This document shows positions 37,998 to 46,927 of a stretch of DNA of 64,000 bases, in pieces (the stretch's first letter is position 1; each line of letters begins with the position of its first letter). The notes under the pieces were generated by a model, which did no database searches, was not told where the DNA came from, and saw nothing but the letters and a program-made list of their open reading frames with translations. Both the position numbers and the translations under genes were made by a program. The DNA lies in the NCBI GenBank assembly GCA_016712505.1, contig JADJQY010000002.1, forward strand, positions 744,001 to 808,000, read 5' to 3'. The DNA comes from Candidatus Eiseniibacteriota bacterium. GTDB taxonomy: Bacteria > Eisenbacteria > RBG-16-71-46 > CAIMUX01.

Positions 37998-39323
37998 CTA
38001 GCTCTTCCGCAGGTGGAAGCGAATCGGCGACCCCTCGAAGCCGAGCGTCTCGCGGAACTTCCCTGCGAGGTAGCGCAGGTAGTCGGGTGCCATCCGCTTC
38101 GGTTCGCTGCAGAACAGGGCGACCGTGGGCGGGGCGTTCCGCACCTGGGTCACATAGTAGATCTTGACCGGCCGCTGGCCGCTTCCCCTTGAGCGCGGCG
38201 GGTTGTGCTCCACTGCCTTGTTGAGGATGTCGTTCCAGGTCGCGGTCGGGACCTCGCGGCGTGCGGCGTCGTACACCTGGACGATCGCCTCGGGCAGGCG
38301 ATGGATCCGCTGCGTGGTCAGGGCCGAGATGAAGAGGATCGGAGCGTGGGAAAGGAAGGGAATCTCTTCCTCGATCTTCCGGATCCAGGCTCCGGTCGAG
38401 GTATCGTCCTTGTCGGGCAGATCCCACTTGTTGATCGCGATCACCGCGGCTGCTCCGGCCTGCTCGATCAGGCTCGCGATGCGAAGATCCTGACGACTCA
38501 CTTCCTCGCTGGCGTCGAGCACCAGCACCGCGACGTCGGCCGAGTCGATCGAGCGGACAGCGCGGAGTGTGGCATAGAACTCGTACTTGGGCTGGCTGTC
38601 GAGACGACGCCGAATGCCCGCGGTATCCACCACGGTGATGGTGCGTCCGTGGAACTTGAACGGGGCATCGACCGCGTCGCGGGTGGTGCCGGGCTTGTTG
38701 TCGACGATCATCCGATCTTCGCCCAGCAGGCGATTGGTCAGGGACGATTTTCCCACGTTGGGGCGCCCGACGATCGCCACCCGGATGTCGGCCCGGTCCT
38801 CGACCTGGGCGTCGATCGCCGCATGGGGCGGAAGTTGAGCGACCAGCGCGTCGAGAAAGTCGGCCACGCCGCGCCCTTCGGCCGCGGCCACCGGGTAGAT
38901 CGGCTCGATTCCGAGTTCGGCAAACTCCGTAACCTCGGCGTCGATCCGATCGTGATCGGCCTTGTTGGCCACCAGAAACGGCGTGATGCCGCGGCGGAAC
39001 AGCTCGTGCGCAATCATCCGGTCGTGCGGATGCAGGCCGGCGCGCGCGTCGACGAGGAAGACGACGAAGTCGCACGCCTCGACCGCGAGAAGCACCTGGG
39101 TGAGGATCGCGTCATCCATCGCGTCGTCCGCGTCAGGCACCCAACCGCCGGTATCAAAAAGGCGGAAGCGGTAGCCATTCCACTCGGCCAGTGCGGCCAG
39201 GCGATCGCGGGTGATCCCGGGATGATCGTCGACCACGGCGATGCGTTGACCGACAACCCGGTTGAAAAAGGTCGACTTCCCCACATTGGGGCGACCGATG
39301 ATGGCGACGACGGGGAGTGACAC
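37998..39323 (-). CDS. der: Ribosome biogenesis GTPase Der (EngA)
   Basis: A 441-residue tandem-GTPase needed for 50S subunit assembly. G domain 1 has GRPNVGKST (G1), DTGG (G3) and NKAD (G4). G domain 2 has GRPNVGKSS, DTAGIRRR and NKWD. The KH-like C-terminal domain ends VLRYLAGKFRETLGFEGSPIRF-like sequence. The GTG start at 39323 lies six bases after the DUF512 gene stop, without a clear Shine-Dalgarno, so translation is probably coupled. Confidence 0.95.
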   Translation of the reverse strand: MSLPVVAIIGRPNVGKSTFFNRVVGQRIAVVDDHPGITRDRLAALAEWNGYRFRLFDTGGWVPDADDAMDDAILTQVLLAVEACDFVVFLVDARAGLHPHDRMIAHELFRRGITPFLVANKADHDRIDAEVTEFAELGIEPIYPVAAAEGRGVADFLDALVAQLPPHAAIDAQVEDRADIRVAIVGRPNVGKSSLTNRLLGEDRMIVDNKPGTTRDAVDAPFKFHGRTITVVDTAGIRRRLDSQPKYEFYATLRAVRSIDSADVAVLVLDASEEVSRQDLRIASLIEQAGAAAVIAINKWDLPDKDDTSTGAWIRKIEEEIPFLSHAPILFISALTTQRIHRLPEAIVQVYDAARREVPTATWNDILNKAVEHNPPRSRGSGQRPVKIYYVTQVRNAPPTVALFCSEPKRMAPDYLRYLAGKFRETLGFEGSPIRFHLRKS

Positions 39324-39328
39324 CGGTT

Positions 39329-40597
39329 TTAGAAGTACCTATCTCGGAACCCGGCCCGCACGGGGACTCCGAGTTCCTCTTCGAGGTGTTGGAATGTCAC
39401 GTCGTCGAGGAACAGATTCTCCTCGTTCAGCGTGGCCGGGGGGAGAAAGACGGCGTCTCCGAGCGTGCGGCCGCGGAGAGCATTCAGGATGTCCCCCCCC
39501 ACCAGCAGTCCGGCGACCGTCACCTTGCGTCCGAAGAAGTCGTTCGGCACGCCGATGATGTCGAGTTCGATCGGTTCGCCGGTGCGCGAGAGCTTCTCGG
39601 CCAGAATCCGCTCGAGGGTGGGACGGAAGAGCTCACCGGTCACCAGGGTGAGCCGGCGCCAGCCGCGCCGGTGCGCCTCGGGAAAGACCCGCTTCGCCCG
39701 GGCCAGCTTGTCCAGGAAATACCGGGTCATCCCGATCCCGTTCTCGATCTGAGGGAAGCCATCGTAGCGCGACGCCGGCGGCACGGGACGGTCGAGGAGC
39801 CGGTACCACTCATCCGCCGGATAGACAAAGCGGGTCCCCAGCCGCCGCTTGAACTCCGATCCGAAGGTATCCAGATCGGCGATCGTGCGCTCAGCGAGCT
39901 CCGGGGTGACCGGCGCCAGATCCGGGAGACCCTCGCGGTGCGCGGTCATGCCGAGCGGGACGACGGCGAGCGACTGCACCTGGGGGTGGAACCGCGTCAG
40001 GTCCCGGATGGTCTGTCGCAGGTCCTCGCCGTCGTTGAAGCCGGGACAGAGCACGACCTGGGTGTGCATCGTGATGTCGTTCGCCTTGAAGTACTCGAGG
40101 ATCGGCAGGATATCCCGTTCCTTGCGGGCGCGAATCAGCCGCTGGCGCGTCACCGCATTGGTCGAGTGGACCGAGATGTAGATCGGCGAGAGGCGCTGTT
40201 CCACGATCCGCCGTATCTCCCAGTCCTTCATGTTGGAGAGGGTGACGAAGTTGCCGTGGAGGAACGAGAGCCGGTAGTCCTCGTCCTTCACGTAGAGGGT
40301 CTTCCGCATCCCCGCCGGGTTCTGGTCGATGAAGCAGAAGACGCACTCGTTGCCGCAGGTGCGGATCTTCATCTCCTCGAAGCGGAGTCCGAGGTCGCTC
40401 CGGCCGTCGGGATTGACCGTGATGGTGAGCCGTTCGGTGGCCCGCGCCACTTCCAGCGCCACCCGCTCGTCCGCCATCTTGAAATGGAAGTCGAGCAGAT
40501 CGCGGACCGGCGCGCCGTTCACGAGCTCGATGCGGTCGCCGGGCATGAGCCCCGCGCGCTCGCCCAGCGAGCCGGATGACACCGACTGAATCACCAT
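39329..40597 (-). CDS. PDZ-radical SAM-DUF512 protein
   Basis: A 422-residue protein with an N-terminal PDZ-like region (VSSGSLGERAGLMPGDRIELVNG), a radical-SAM core with the cluster cysteines in CGNECVFCFIDQ (CxxxCxFC, about residues 76-84), and a C-terminal DUF512 domain (YPADEWYRLLDRPVPP, GVPNDFFGRKVTVAGLLVG, LNEENLFLDDVTF). The family is widespread in Clostridia and some diderms but its reaction is unknown. The start at 40597 gives the natural PDZ start; a longer frame runs through the tRNA-Gly gene and is spurious. The order DUF512-der-plsY-gpsA is the one seen in many Firmicutes, so a link to ribosome assembly or lipid start-up is plausible. Confidence 0.87.
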   Translation of the reverse strand: MVIQSVSSGSLGERAGLMPGDRIELVNGAPVRDLLDFHFKMADERVALEVARATERLTITVNPDGRSDLGLRFEEMKIRTCGNECVFCFIDQNPAGMRKTLYVKDEDYRLSFLHGNFVTLSNMKDWEIRRIVEQRLSPIYISVHSTNAVTRQRLIRARKERDILPILEYFKANDITMHTQVVLCPGFNDGEDLRQTIRDLTRFHPQVQSLAVVPLGMTAHREGLPDLAPVTPELAERTIADLDTFGSEFKRRLGTRFVYPADEWYRLLDRPVPPASRYDGFPQIENGIGMTRYFLDKLARAKRVFPEAHRRGWRRLTLVTGELFRPTLERILAEKLSRTGEPIELDIIGVPNDFFGRKVTVAGLLVGGDILNALRGRTLGDAVFLPPATLNEENLFLDDVTFQHLEEELGVPVRAGFRDRYF

Positions 40598-40761
40598 CGT
40601 TCTGCTCGTCCCCTCCACGCCCGATACGGCTGCGCGCCACCGCTCCAATTCCCAGATCAAACCTACCGCGCGCGGATCGAGTCGCCTGCCGGGTCGACCT
40701 TCGTGCCGGGTCGACCAGCCTGCGAATCGGGCCGAACCTCTTGATGCGTCGCGGGAAAAAA

Positions 40762-40837
40762 TGGAGCGGGCAACGGGATTCGAACCCGCGACATTCAGCT
40801 TGGGAAGCTGACACTCTACCAACTGAGTTATGCCCGC
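40762..40837 (-). tRNA. tRNA-Gly (anticodon CCC)
   Basis: Minus-strand cloverleaf: acceptor GCGGGCA/TGCCCGC, discriminator T, encoded CCA; D arm CTC...GAG; anticodon stem TCAGC/GCTGA with loop TTCCCAA; T arm with GGTTCGAATCC. The anticodon CCC reads GGG. It lies between miaA and the DUF512 gene. Confidence 0.95.
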
Positions 40838-40864
40838 TCGCTCTCGAATGAGTTGCTGGGTGGG

Positions 40865-40893
40865 ACGTTATCCCGCCCCGCCCGGGGTGTCAA
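40865..40893 (-). promoter_or_regulatory. Promoter for tRNA-Gly inside the miaA 3' end
   Basis: TTGACA (40888-40893), a 17-base spacer and TAACGT (40865-40870) on the minus strand. The whole element is within the last eight codons of miaA, and the miaA stop codon TAA is the first half of the -10 box. The tRNA starts 28 bases further on. Confidence 0.75.
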
Positions 40894-41866
40894 GCCTCAC
40901 CCCGGGGAGGGTTTCGAGGTGGGCGATGACCTGCGCCATCGTCGCCTCGGGCGTGGTGTCGGGTGCGACCGGGATCTGGGTGGCGTCACCCAGGTGGTGC
41001 CGGATCCAGGTCTCCTGCCGCTTCGCGTAGCGCCGGCTGTTGCGGACGAACTGGTCCCGTGCAACCTGAAGAGGGACCTCCCCGCGAAGGAACGGGAGCA
41101 GCTCGCGAACTCCGACGGTTCGCAGGCCGGGCGCATCCTCCGGAAACCCCCGGGCCAGCGCCTGGCGCACCTCGTCGAGCAGGCCCAGGGCCAGCATCCG
41201 GTCGCAACGCTGCTCGATCCGGCGGTAGAGGTCTCCCCTGCCGCGGGAAAGAACCACGGCGGGGACGTCGTGGACCATCGGGGGGAGCAGCTCGCCACGC
41301 CAGTTTCCCTCCATCCCCCGGCCGGTCAGCTCGAGCACCTCCAGCGCGCGACTCAGCCGTTGGCGGTCCCGCCGGCCGATGCGTGCCGCGTCGGTCGGAT
41401 CGAGCTCCTCCAGGCGCCGGCGCAACCCCTCGGTCCCTTCGGTGCGCAGAATCTCCTCGTGCCGGGCACGGATCTCGCGCGAGGCTGGCGGGAGCGGATG
41501 GAGCCCACGAGTGATCGCCTCCCAGTAGAGGCCGGTACCGCCCACGGCGAGCCCACGGGCTCCGCGCTGCTTCAGGTCGTCGAGCACCTCGCCAAAGCGG
41601 AGACGAAACGCGCCGGCCGAGCACGGCTCGATCGGGTCGAGCAGGTCGAGAAGATGGTGTCGCACCGCCGCGCGCTCGGCCGGGCTCGGCTGGGCGGTGC
41701 CGATCGGGAGGCCGCGGTAGATCTGGCGGCTGTCGATGGAGACGATCTCGAGCCCGAGCTTCGCCGCCAGGAGCAATGCCACGTCCGACTTCCCCACCGC
41801 CGTGGCCCCCGCGAGGTAGGCAACGATCGGTCCAGGCGCGTGGGCTGCGGCCGGCTGCGGGTTCAA
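40868..41866 (-). CDS. miaA: tRNA dimethylallyltransferase
   Basis: A 332-residue enzyme that adds a dimethylallyl group to A37 of tRNAs reading UNN codons. It has the P-loop GATAVGKSDVALLLA, SIDSRQIYRGLPIGTAQP, HHLLDLLDP, AVGGTGLYWEAITRGL and RQRLSRALEVLELTG, with a typical C-terminal helical end (FVRNSRRYAKRQETWIRHH). The start is set at the TTG at 41866, which overlaps the mutL stop; no ATG or GTG fits between that stop and the P-loop. mutL-miaA is a classic neighbourhood. The 3' end doubles as the tRNA-Gly promoter. Confidence 0.92.
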   Translation of the reverse strand: MNPQPAAAHAPGPIVAYLAGATAVGKSDVALLLAAKLGLEIVSIDSRQIYRGLPIGTAQPSPAERAAVRHHLLDLLDPIEPCSAGAFRLRFGEVLDDLKQRGARGLAVGGTGLYWEAITRGLHPLPPASREIRARHEEILRTEGTEGLRRRLEELDPTDAARIGRRDRQRLSRALEVLELTGRGMEGNWRGELLPPMVHDVPAVVLSRGRGDLYRRIEQRCDRMLALGLLDEVRQALARGFPEDAPGLRTVGVRELLPFLRGEVPLQVARDQFVRNSRRYAKRQETWIRHHLGDATQIPVAPDTTPEATMAQVIAHLETLPGVRLDTPGGAG

Positions 41867-43692
41867 TGGCGGCCGAAGCGTCGATCGAGGTCGGAGAGCG
41901 GCACCTGGATCAACGCGGGGCGTCCGTGCGGATCGCCGTGCGGCACGTCGGTCGCGAAGAGCTGATCGATGAGGGCATTCATCTCCTCGAGTCCGAGCGC
42001 GGTGCCGCTCTTGATCGCACTCCGGCAGGCGTAGCTGGCGGCCAGCTGGCGCAGCCGTTCTTCGCCACTGCGGGCGGTCTTGTTCGCCACCTCGTGCAGG
42101 ATCTCGCGGAAGAATCCCTCCGGATCGCGGTCCCACTGGCTCGGGACGCCGCGCAGGAGCACGGTCCGATGACCGAACTCCTCGGCGTCGACGCCGAGTC
42201 GCGCGAGGTCCTCGTGATACTCGCGGTACGCGTCCCAGTCCTCGCCCTCGAGTTGAACCACCACCGGGAAGAGCAGCTGCTGGGTCGGCGCGGGAGTCTC
42301 GGCGAGGTGCCGAAGCGCGCGCTCGTAGAGGACCCGCTCGTGCGCCGCGTGCTGATCGATGACCAGCAGTCCATGTTTCGTCTGCGCGAAGATGTAGCGA
42401 TTGTGCAGCTGCCAGAGCGGTACCAGCTGGGTTGGAGGGAGCGTGGCCCCATCGGAGACCCGGCCTTCCGTCCCGAGAAGCGGTGCCTGGGATTCATCGG
42501 CGAAGGTGGGTCGCGAGGACTCTCCGCTCGCCATCCGCTCCTCCGCGCCCGAGGGATCGAGCCCGTGGAGCAGCGGCAGCAGCTCGCGCGGGTGCGCGAT
42601 CGGCGCCGGCTCCCGGCTCCAGAACTCGGGCCGGCTCGGAACGGCGCCCCCGCGATCGGAGGCCTCGAGGCTCCAGGTCGGAACCAGATCGCTCAGCCGC
42701 GCCCGGACCGCGCGCACCAGATCTCCGAAGAGGGCCTGCTCATCGAGGAACCGCACCTCGCGTTTCGTCGGGTGCACGTTGACGTCCACCCGCGAGGGAT
42801 CGAGGTCGAGGCGGACGACAGCGAAGGGGTTGCGCTGCGGCGGGATCAGATCGCCGAAGCCGTGGCGCAAGGCGAGGGCCAACCAGGGAGCGGTGACCCA
42901 ACGGCCATTGACCAGCAGCGTCTGTTGCTGCGTGCCGGGGCGCGCGAGCTCGGGCACACCGACGACCCCGGAGACCCGACCGCCCCACGACTCTCCTTCG
43001 ATGGCGACCAGCTTGCGCGAAAAGGTGGCGCCGTGGAGCTGGGCCAGCCGATTCTCCAGGCCATCCGCGGCGGGTAGTTCGAGGATCGGCTCGCCGCGAT
43101 GCACCAGACGGAAGGCGATCTCGGGATAGGCCAGCGCGGTGGCGGCCAGGAGCCGCGTCACCAGGCGGACCTCGGACTGGGGCGCGCGCAGGAAGCGCTT
43201 CCGCACCGGGGAGTTCCAGAAGATGTCCTCGACCCGCACGGTGGTGCCGCGGGGCCGGCCGATCGGCTCCTCGAACAGGAGATGTCCCCCCTGCACCACG
43301 GCCTTGGTTCCGGCCCCGGAATCGTCGGCGGTCCGTACCTCCAGTCGGGAGACCCGGCCGATCGAGGGGAGCGCCTCGCCGCGGAAGCCGAGGGTGGAGA
43401 TCGCGAGGAGATCTTCCTCGGTGCGCAGCTTGCTCGTGGCGTGAGGCTCGAGGGCGAGCAGCAACTCTTCCCGGCTCATGCCGCAGCCGTCGTCCGCCAC
43501 CTCGAACCACTGATCGGTCGACTCGCCGACTCCGACCGAGATGGAGCGGGCGCCCGCGTCGATGGCGTTCTCGACCAGCTCCTTCACTGCCGCGGAGGGA
43601 CGTTGGATCGTCTCCCCGGCCGCGATCTTCGACACCACCCGCGGATCGAGGCGCACGACCCGCGGTCGCGTGCCGATGGACGACTCACTCAC
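41863..43692 (-). CDS. mutL: DNA mismatch repair protein MutL
   Basis: A 609-residue GHKL ATPase that links MutS recognition to strand incision. The ATPase head has KELVENAIDAGA, DDGCGM, TLGFRGEALPSI and GTTVRVEDIFWNSPVRKRF. The C-terminal domain carries DQHAAHERVLYE, which fits the DQHA(x)2E(x)4E metal-site motif of nicking-competent MutL proteins, plus ACRSAIKSG. So it should be an endonuclease-type MutL, as in bacteria lacking MutH. GTG at 43692 has GGGAG five bases upstream and gives a normal N-terminus; the ATG at 43770 adds 26 residues that overlap the preceding gene. Confidence 0.93.
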   Translation of the reverse strand: MSESSIGTRPRVVRLDPRVVSKIAAGETIQRPSAAVKELVENAIDAGARSISVGVGESTDQWFEVADDGCGMSREELLLALEPHATSKLRTEEDLLAISTLGFRGEALPSIGRVSRLEVRTADDSGAGTKAVVQGGHLLFEEPIGRPRGTTVRVEDIFWNSPVRKRFLRAPQSEVRLVTRLLAATALAYPEIAFRLVHRGEPILELPAADGLENRLAQLHGATFSRKLVAIEGESWGGRVSGVVGVPELARPGTQQQTLLVNGRWVTAPWLALALRHGFGDLIPPQRNPFAVVRLDLDPSRVDVNVHPTKREVRFLDEQALFGDLVRAVRARLSDLVPTWSLEASDRGGAVPSRPEFWSREPAPIAHPRELLPLLHGLDPSGAEERMASGESSRPTFADESQAPLLGTEGRVSDGATLPPTQLVPLWQLHNRYIFAQTKHGLLVIDQHAAHERVLYERALRHLAETPAPTQQLLFPVVVQLEGEDWDAYREYHEDLARLGVDAEEFGHRTVLLRGVPSQWDRDPEGFFREILHEVANKTARSGEERLRQLAASYACRSAIKSGTALGLEEMNALIDQLFATDVPHGDPHGRPALIQVPLSDLDRRFGRH

Positions 43693-44743
43693 CGGAACTC
43701 CCTTCTGGATGTGCGGCTGCTTCGGCCGCGTCGACCGGTGAGAGTAGCGGGTCGGCGGCGCCGAATGCACCCGGTCTTCGCGCCCCCGTGCTCGCCGCCA
43801 TGAGCTCCAGGAGATTTCGCGCTACCGTCTCGGGGGTGATCTCGCGGAGACAGCGCCAGTGTCCCATCCAGCAGCCGTTCCGACCGTGCACCCCGCAGGG
43901 GCGGCAGGCCAGCCCCTCGGCCTCGACCACTCGGGTGTGGGGGTGCACCGGGGCGAAGCCGAATCGGCGCACCGTCGACCCGAAGAGGGTGAGCGTCGGA
44001 ACGCCCAGCGCGGCCGCGAGGTGGCTCGGCCCGGAGTCGCTCCCGACTGCCGCGGCGCACTCCGCGATCATCGCCTTCAACCCGCCGAGGGGAAGCGTCC
44101 GGCGCTCCCAGGGGACCCCGATCGGGGCCGGGCGGCCGGGAGGGTCGATCCACAGCGGTTCGAGCCCCTGAGCGGCGAGCAGCTCCCCCACCCGCGCCAA
44201 TGACCCGGGCGGATACTCCTTGCTGACGCGTGAGGCGCCGCAGAGGAGAGCGACGCGTGGCCTCCGCGCTCCTCCGGCCGCGGAGTTCGGAGGCACCTCC
44301 GCGCGATCCTCATCGGTTACCTCCAGGTGTGGAGCGCAGCGCTCCAGCAACCCGGCATCGGGCGGCAGACCGGCCGCCTCGGCATAGCGCTCGATCGCGT
44401 GCGGGACCGGGAGGCGCGGCCAGCGGTCGCCCCAGAAGACGATCCAACGTCGGGCCAGCGCGCGGGTCGCGAGGGCGCGCGTGGGACCAATTCTCGTCGC
44501 GAGTCCCCTTGAACCGGCGGTTCCTTGCAGATCGATCACCCGGGCGAAACGCCCCGCCCCGGAAACGGCCTCGCGGGTGAGCACGCGCTCGACGAACGAT
44601 AGACCACGGAGCAGTGGCACGAACGGAGGATCGGTAGCGAAGACGACCGGGCCGCCACTCACCCGCGCCACTTCCCGGGCCACGCCGGTCGCCAGCACCA
44701 CGTCGCCCAGCGCGTGGAAGCGAAGGAGCAGAATGGTGCTCAT
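43685..44743 (-). CDS. Glycosyltransferase family 9 (ADP-heptosyltransferase-like)
   Basis: A 352-residue GT-B enzyme of the LPS core heptosyltransferase family. The N-terminus ILLLRFHALGDVVLATGVAREVA is typical of WaaC/WaaF (R-x-x-x-x-GD). The C-terminal donor lobe has VGSDSGPSHLAAALGVPTLTLFGST and HGRNGCWMGHW, with a Cys-containing RPCG/GNGC pair found in many family 9 members. It should add a heptose or similar sugar to the inner core or another surface glycan. It overlaps the mutL start by eight bases and follows the Minf_1886 gene by 10. Confidence 0.87.
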   Translation of the reverse strand: MSTILLLRFHALGDVVLATGVAREVARVSGGPVVFATDPPFVPLLRGLSFVERVLTREAVSGAGRFARVIDLQGTAGSRGLATRIGPTRALATRALARRWIVFWGDRWPRLPVPHAIERYAEAAGLPPDAGLLERCAPHLEVTDEDRAEVPPNSAAGGARRPRVALLCGASRVSKEYPPGSLARVGELLAAQGLEPLWIDPPGRPAPIGVPWERRTLPLGGLKAMIAECAAAVGSDSGPSHLAAALGVPTLTLFGSTVRRFGFAPVHPHTRVVEAEGLACRPCGVHGRNGCWMGHWRCLREITPETVARNLLELMAASTGARRPGAFGAADPLLSPVDAAEAAAHPEGSSGE

Positions 44744-44753
44744 TCGCCCGGCC

Positions 44754-45116
44754 TCACCACGGGTAGTCGGAGACGAACGCCTGCTCGAAGTTGTAGGCGC
44801 CCCGGAAGTCCTCGATCGAATCGTCCTCGGTCTTGAGCAGCACGCCGCCCTCGACGAGGTCGAAGACCACGCGGCCCACATCCTCGCCGGCGAGAAGGCC
44901 CCAGTGCCGGAACACCTCGTAGGCCATCGGTCCGAATTGCTCATAGGCCAGCGTGCGGTGCGCCTCGAGCACCTGCGTACCGGAGAGGTGTCCTTCGATT
45001 CCCTGCCGCCGCCGCGCGAACTCCAGCAGGCTAAGCACCCAAAGGTACGCCGCCGCCGGATAGCGCCCCTGGGCGACGGCGATCTCCTCGATGCGCACCA
45101 ACGGGTCGATCGCCAT
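44754..45116 (-). CDS. Minf_1886-family protein of unknown function
   Basis: A 120-residue soluble protein with VRIEEIAVAQGRYPAAAYLWVLSLLEFARR, HLSGTQVLEAHRTLAYEQFGPMAYEVFRHWG and VGRVVFDLVEGGVLLKTEDDSIEDFRGAYNFEQAFV. This is the pattern of the small Minf_1886 (TIGR04138) family, found mainly in Planctomycetes, Verrucomicrobia, Acidobacteria and related diderms. The helical fold has no metal or nucleotide motif and no known function. The ATG at 45116 lies two bases from the nadB stop, so it is translated with nadB. Confidence 0.8.
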   Translation of the reverse strand: MAIDPLVRIEEIAVAQGRYPAAAYLWVLSLLEFARRRQGIEGHLSGTQVLEAHRTLAYEQFGPMAYEVFRHWGLLAGEDVGRVVFDLVEGGVLLKTEDDSIEDFRGAYNFEQAFVSDYPW

Positions 45117-45118
45117 GA

Positions 45119-46726
45119 TTAGCCCAGAGCGCCTGAGCCGGCGGGGGCAGGTTGCAGCACGGTGTCGGCGGCGAACGACCGGTCGTCGCGCGCCGCGTGG
45201 TCTTCGTTGTAGTGCAAGCCGCGCGACTCCAGGCGACGCCGGGCCGAAACCACGATCAGTTCCGCGACCAGGGCGAGGTTTCGCAGTTCGATGAGATTGC
45301 GATCGAGCACGAAGTCCCAGTAGTAGTTCTCGATGCTCTTGCGCAGGATCTCGATGTAACGCGCGGCCAGCTCGAGGCGGTGATCGTTGCGCACGATGCC
45401 GACGAAATCCCACATCACCTTCCGCACCATCTCCCAGTGCGCGTCGATCAGCACGCTCTCCCGGGGCAGGGTCGCCTTGCCTGCGTCCCAGTCCGGAATC
45501 TCGGGCACCGGAAGCGCGCGGAGCGGGTCGGCCAGGGCGCGGAGCGCAGCCCGCTCGCCCATCACCGCCGCTTCGAGCAGCGAGTTGGAGGCCAGCCGGT
45601 TTGCGCCGTGGAGCCCGGTGTGCGCCACCTCCCCCACGGCAAAGAGCCCGGGGAGATCGGTGCGGCCCTCGAGGTCGGTCATCACCCCGCCGCACTGATA
45701 GTGCGCGGCGGGCACGACCGGGATCGGCTGCCGCGTGATATCGATACCGTGCCGCAGGCAGGTTTCGTAGATGGTCGGGAAGCGCACGCGGACATGGGCC
45801 GGATCGAGGTGCTCGAGATGGATCAGTACGTGACGATCTCCGCGGCGCTTCATCTCGCGGTCGATCGCCCGGGCCACGATGTCGCGCGGGGCAAGGTCTC
45901 CGAGTGGATGATCGATGGCCAAGCGCTCGCCGGCCAGGTTGGTCAGGTAGGCCCCTTCCCCGCGCACCGCCTCGGTGATCAGGAAATCCTTGGCATCGGG
46001 ATGATAGAGGCAGGTCGGGTGGAACTGGATGAACTCCAGGTTGGCCACTCGACACCCGGCGCGCCAGGCCATGGCGACCCCGTCGCCGGTGGCAACGTCC
46101 GGATTGGTGCTGTAGCGATAGACCTTTCCGCAACCACCGGTGGCGAGCACGGTGATCGGCGCTCCGAACGCTTCGATCCGCCGCGACTCGCTATCGAGCA
46201 CGTAGGCGCCGAGGCATCGGAAGCCGTCGGCCCCCTTGCGCACCTTGCGCTCGAGCACCAGATCGACCGCGCAGTGGTTGGGTGAGATCTCGATCCGAGG
46301 ATGGTCCTTGATCGCCTTGATCATGCCGAGCATGACGGCACGTCCGGTGGCGTCCGCCGCGTGAACGATCCTCCGCTCGGAGTGTCCTCCCTCGCGTCCG
46401 AGTTCGAGTTCGCCATCTTCGGAGCGAGCGAAGGGGACGCCGAGCGAAACCAGATGCTGGATCGCGTCGCGGGCGCTCTCCACGATCAACCGCACGGTGT
46501 CGGGGTGGCTGATCCCCCCGCCGCAGGCCAGGGTGTCGTCGATATGGCTCCCGGGGTCGTCCCCCGGGCCGAGCGCGGCGGCGATTCCCCCCTGGGCGTA
46601 GGCCGTGTTCGCCTCCAGCAGGTCACGTTTGGCCAGGACGCGAACCGTCCCGACCTCCGCCGCCTTGAGGGCAAACTTGAGGCCCGCCAGCCCGGATCCG
46701 ATAACCAGGAAGTCCGATGTTTTCAT
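45119..46726 (-). CDS. nadB: L-aspartate oxidase
   Basis: A 535-residue FAD enzyme that oxidises aspartate to iminoaspartate, the first step of de novo NAD synthesis. The dinucleotide site is VIGSGLAGLKFALKA. Then come TAYAQGGIAAALGPGDD, HTLACGGGI-like sequence (DDTLACGGGISH), the substrate loop GREGGHSERRIVHAAD, YHYQCGGV-type (AAHYQCGGVMTDLEGRT) and GANRLASNSLLEAAVMG. A succinate-dehydrogenase-like helical tail closes it. The start at 46726 is nine codons inside the longest frame and gives the natural N-terminus. It has the best promoter in the window 56 bases upstream. NadA and NadC are not seen. Confidence 0.93.
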   Translation of the reverse strand: MKTSDFLVIGSGLAGLKFALKAAEVGTVRVLAKRDLLEANTAYAQGGIAAALGPGDDPGSHIDDTLACGGGISHPDTVRLIVESARDAIQHLVSLGVPFARSEDGELELGREGGHSERRIVHAADATGRAVMLGMIKAIKDHPRIEISPNHCAVDLVLERKVRKGADGFRCLGAYVLDSESRRIEAFGAPITVLATGGCGKVYRYSTNPDVATGDGVAMAWRAGCRVANLEFIQFHPTCLYHPDAKDFLITEAVRGEGAYLTNLAGERLAIDHPLGDLAPRDIVARAIDREMKRRGDRHVLIHLEHLDPAHVRVRFPTIYETCLRHGIDITRQPIPVVPAAHYQCGGVMTDLEGRTDLPGLFAVGEVAHTGLHGANRLASNSLLEAAVMGERAALRALADPLRALPVPEIPDWDAGKATLPRESVLIDAHWEMVRKVMWDFVGIVRNDHRLELAARYIEILRKSIENYYWDFVLDRNLIELRNLALVAELIVVSARRRLESRGLHYNEDHAARDDRSFAADTVLQPAPAGSGALG

Positions 46727-46781
46727 GGGTTTCCGAGGGTCTCCCAGGGCCATCCGGCGAGGTCGCTTTGAAGTTCAGCGC

Positions 46782-46810
46782 AGTATAGGACCGGCCGATA
46801 AAGGGAACAA
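46782..46810 (-). promoter_or_regulatory. Promoter for the nadB operon
   Basis: On the minus strand TTGTTC (46805-46810), 17 bases and TATACT (46782-46787). The -10 is identical to that before lptE. It drives nadB, Minf_1886, the GT9 gene, mutL and miaA if no internal terminator acts; none is visible. Confidence 0.7.
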
Positions 46811-46927
46811 CGAGATTGGCCCCAGGCTCCGGCAGGAGCGCCTGGTCCGGCCGGTCCGGCCCCGGTGCGAGGACCCGTTCCTCCCCGGGGCGACTTAGGT
46901 CTTTCCCACGAATGAGGAGTCCGTCCG

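Noticed and set aside
39329..40822. A longer DUF512 protein starting at 40822
   Set aside because: The extra 75 codons read through the tRNA-Gly gene and precede the natural PDZ-like start.
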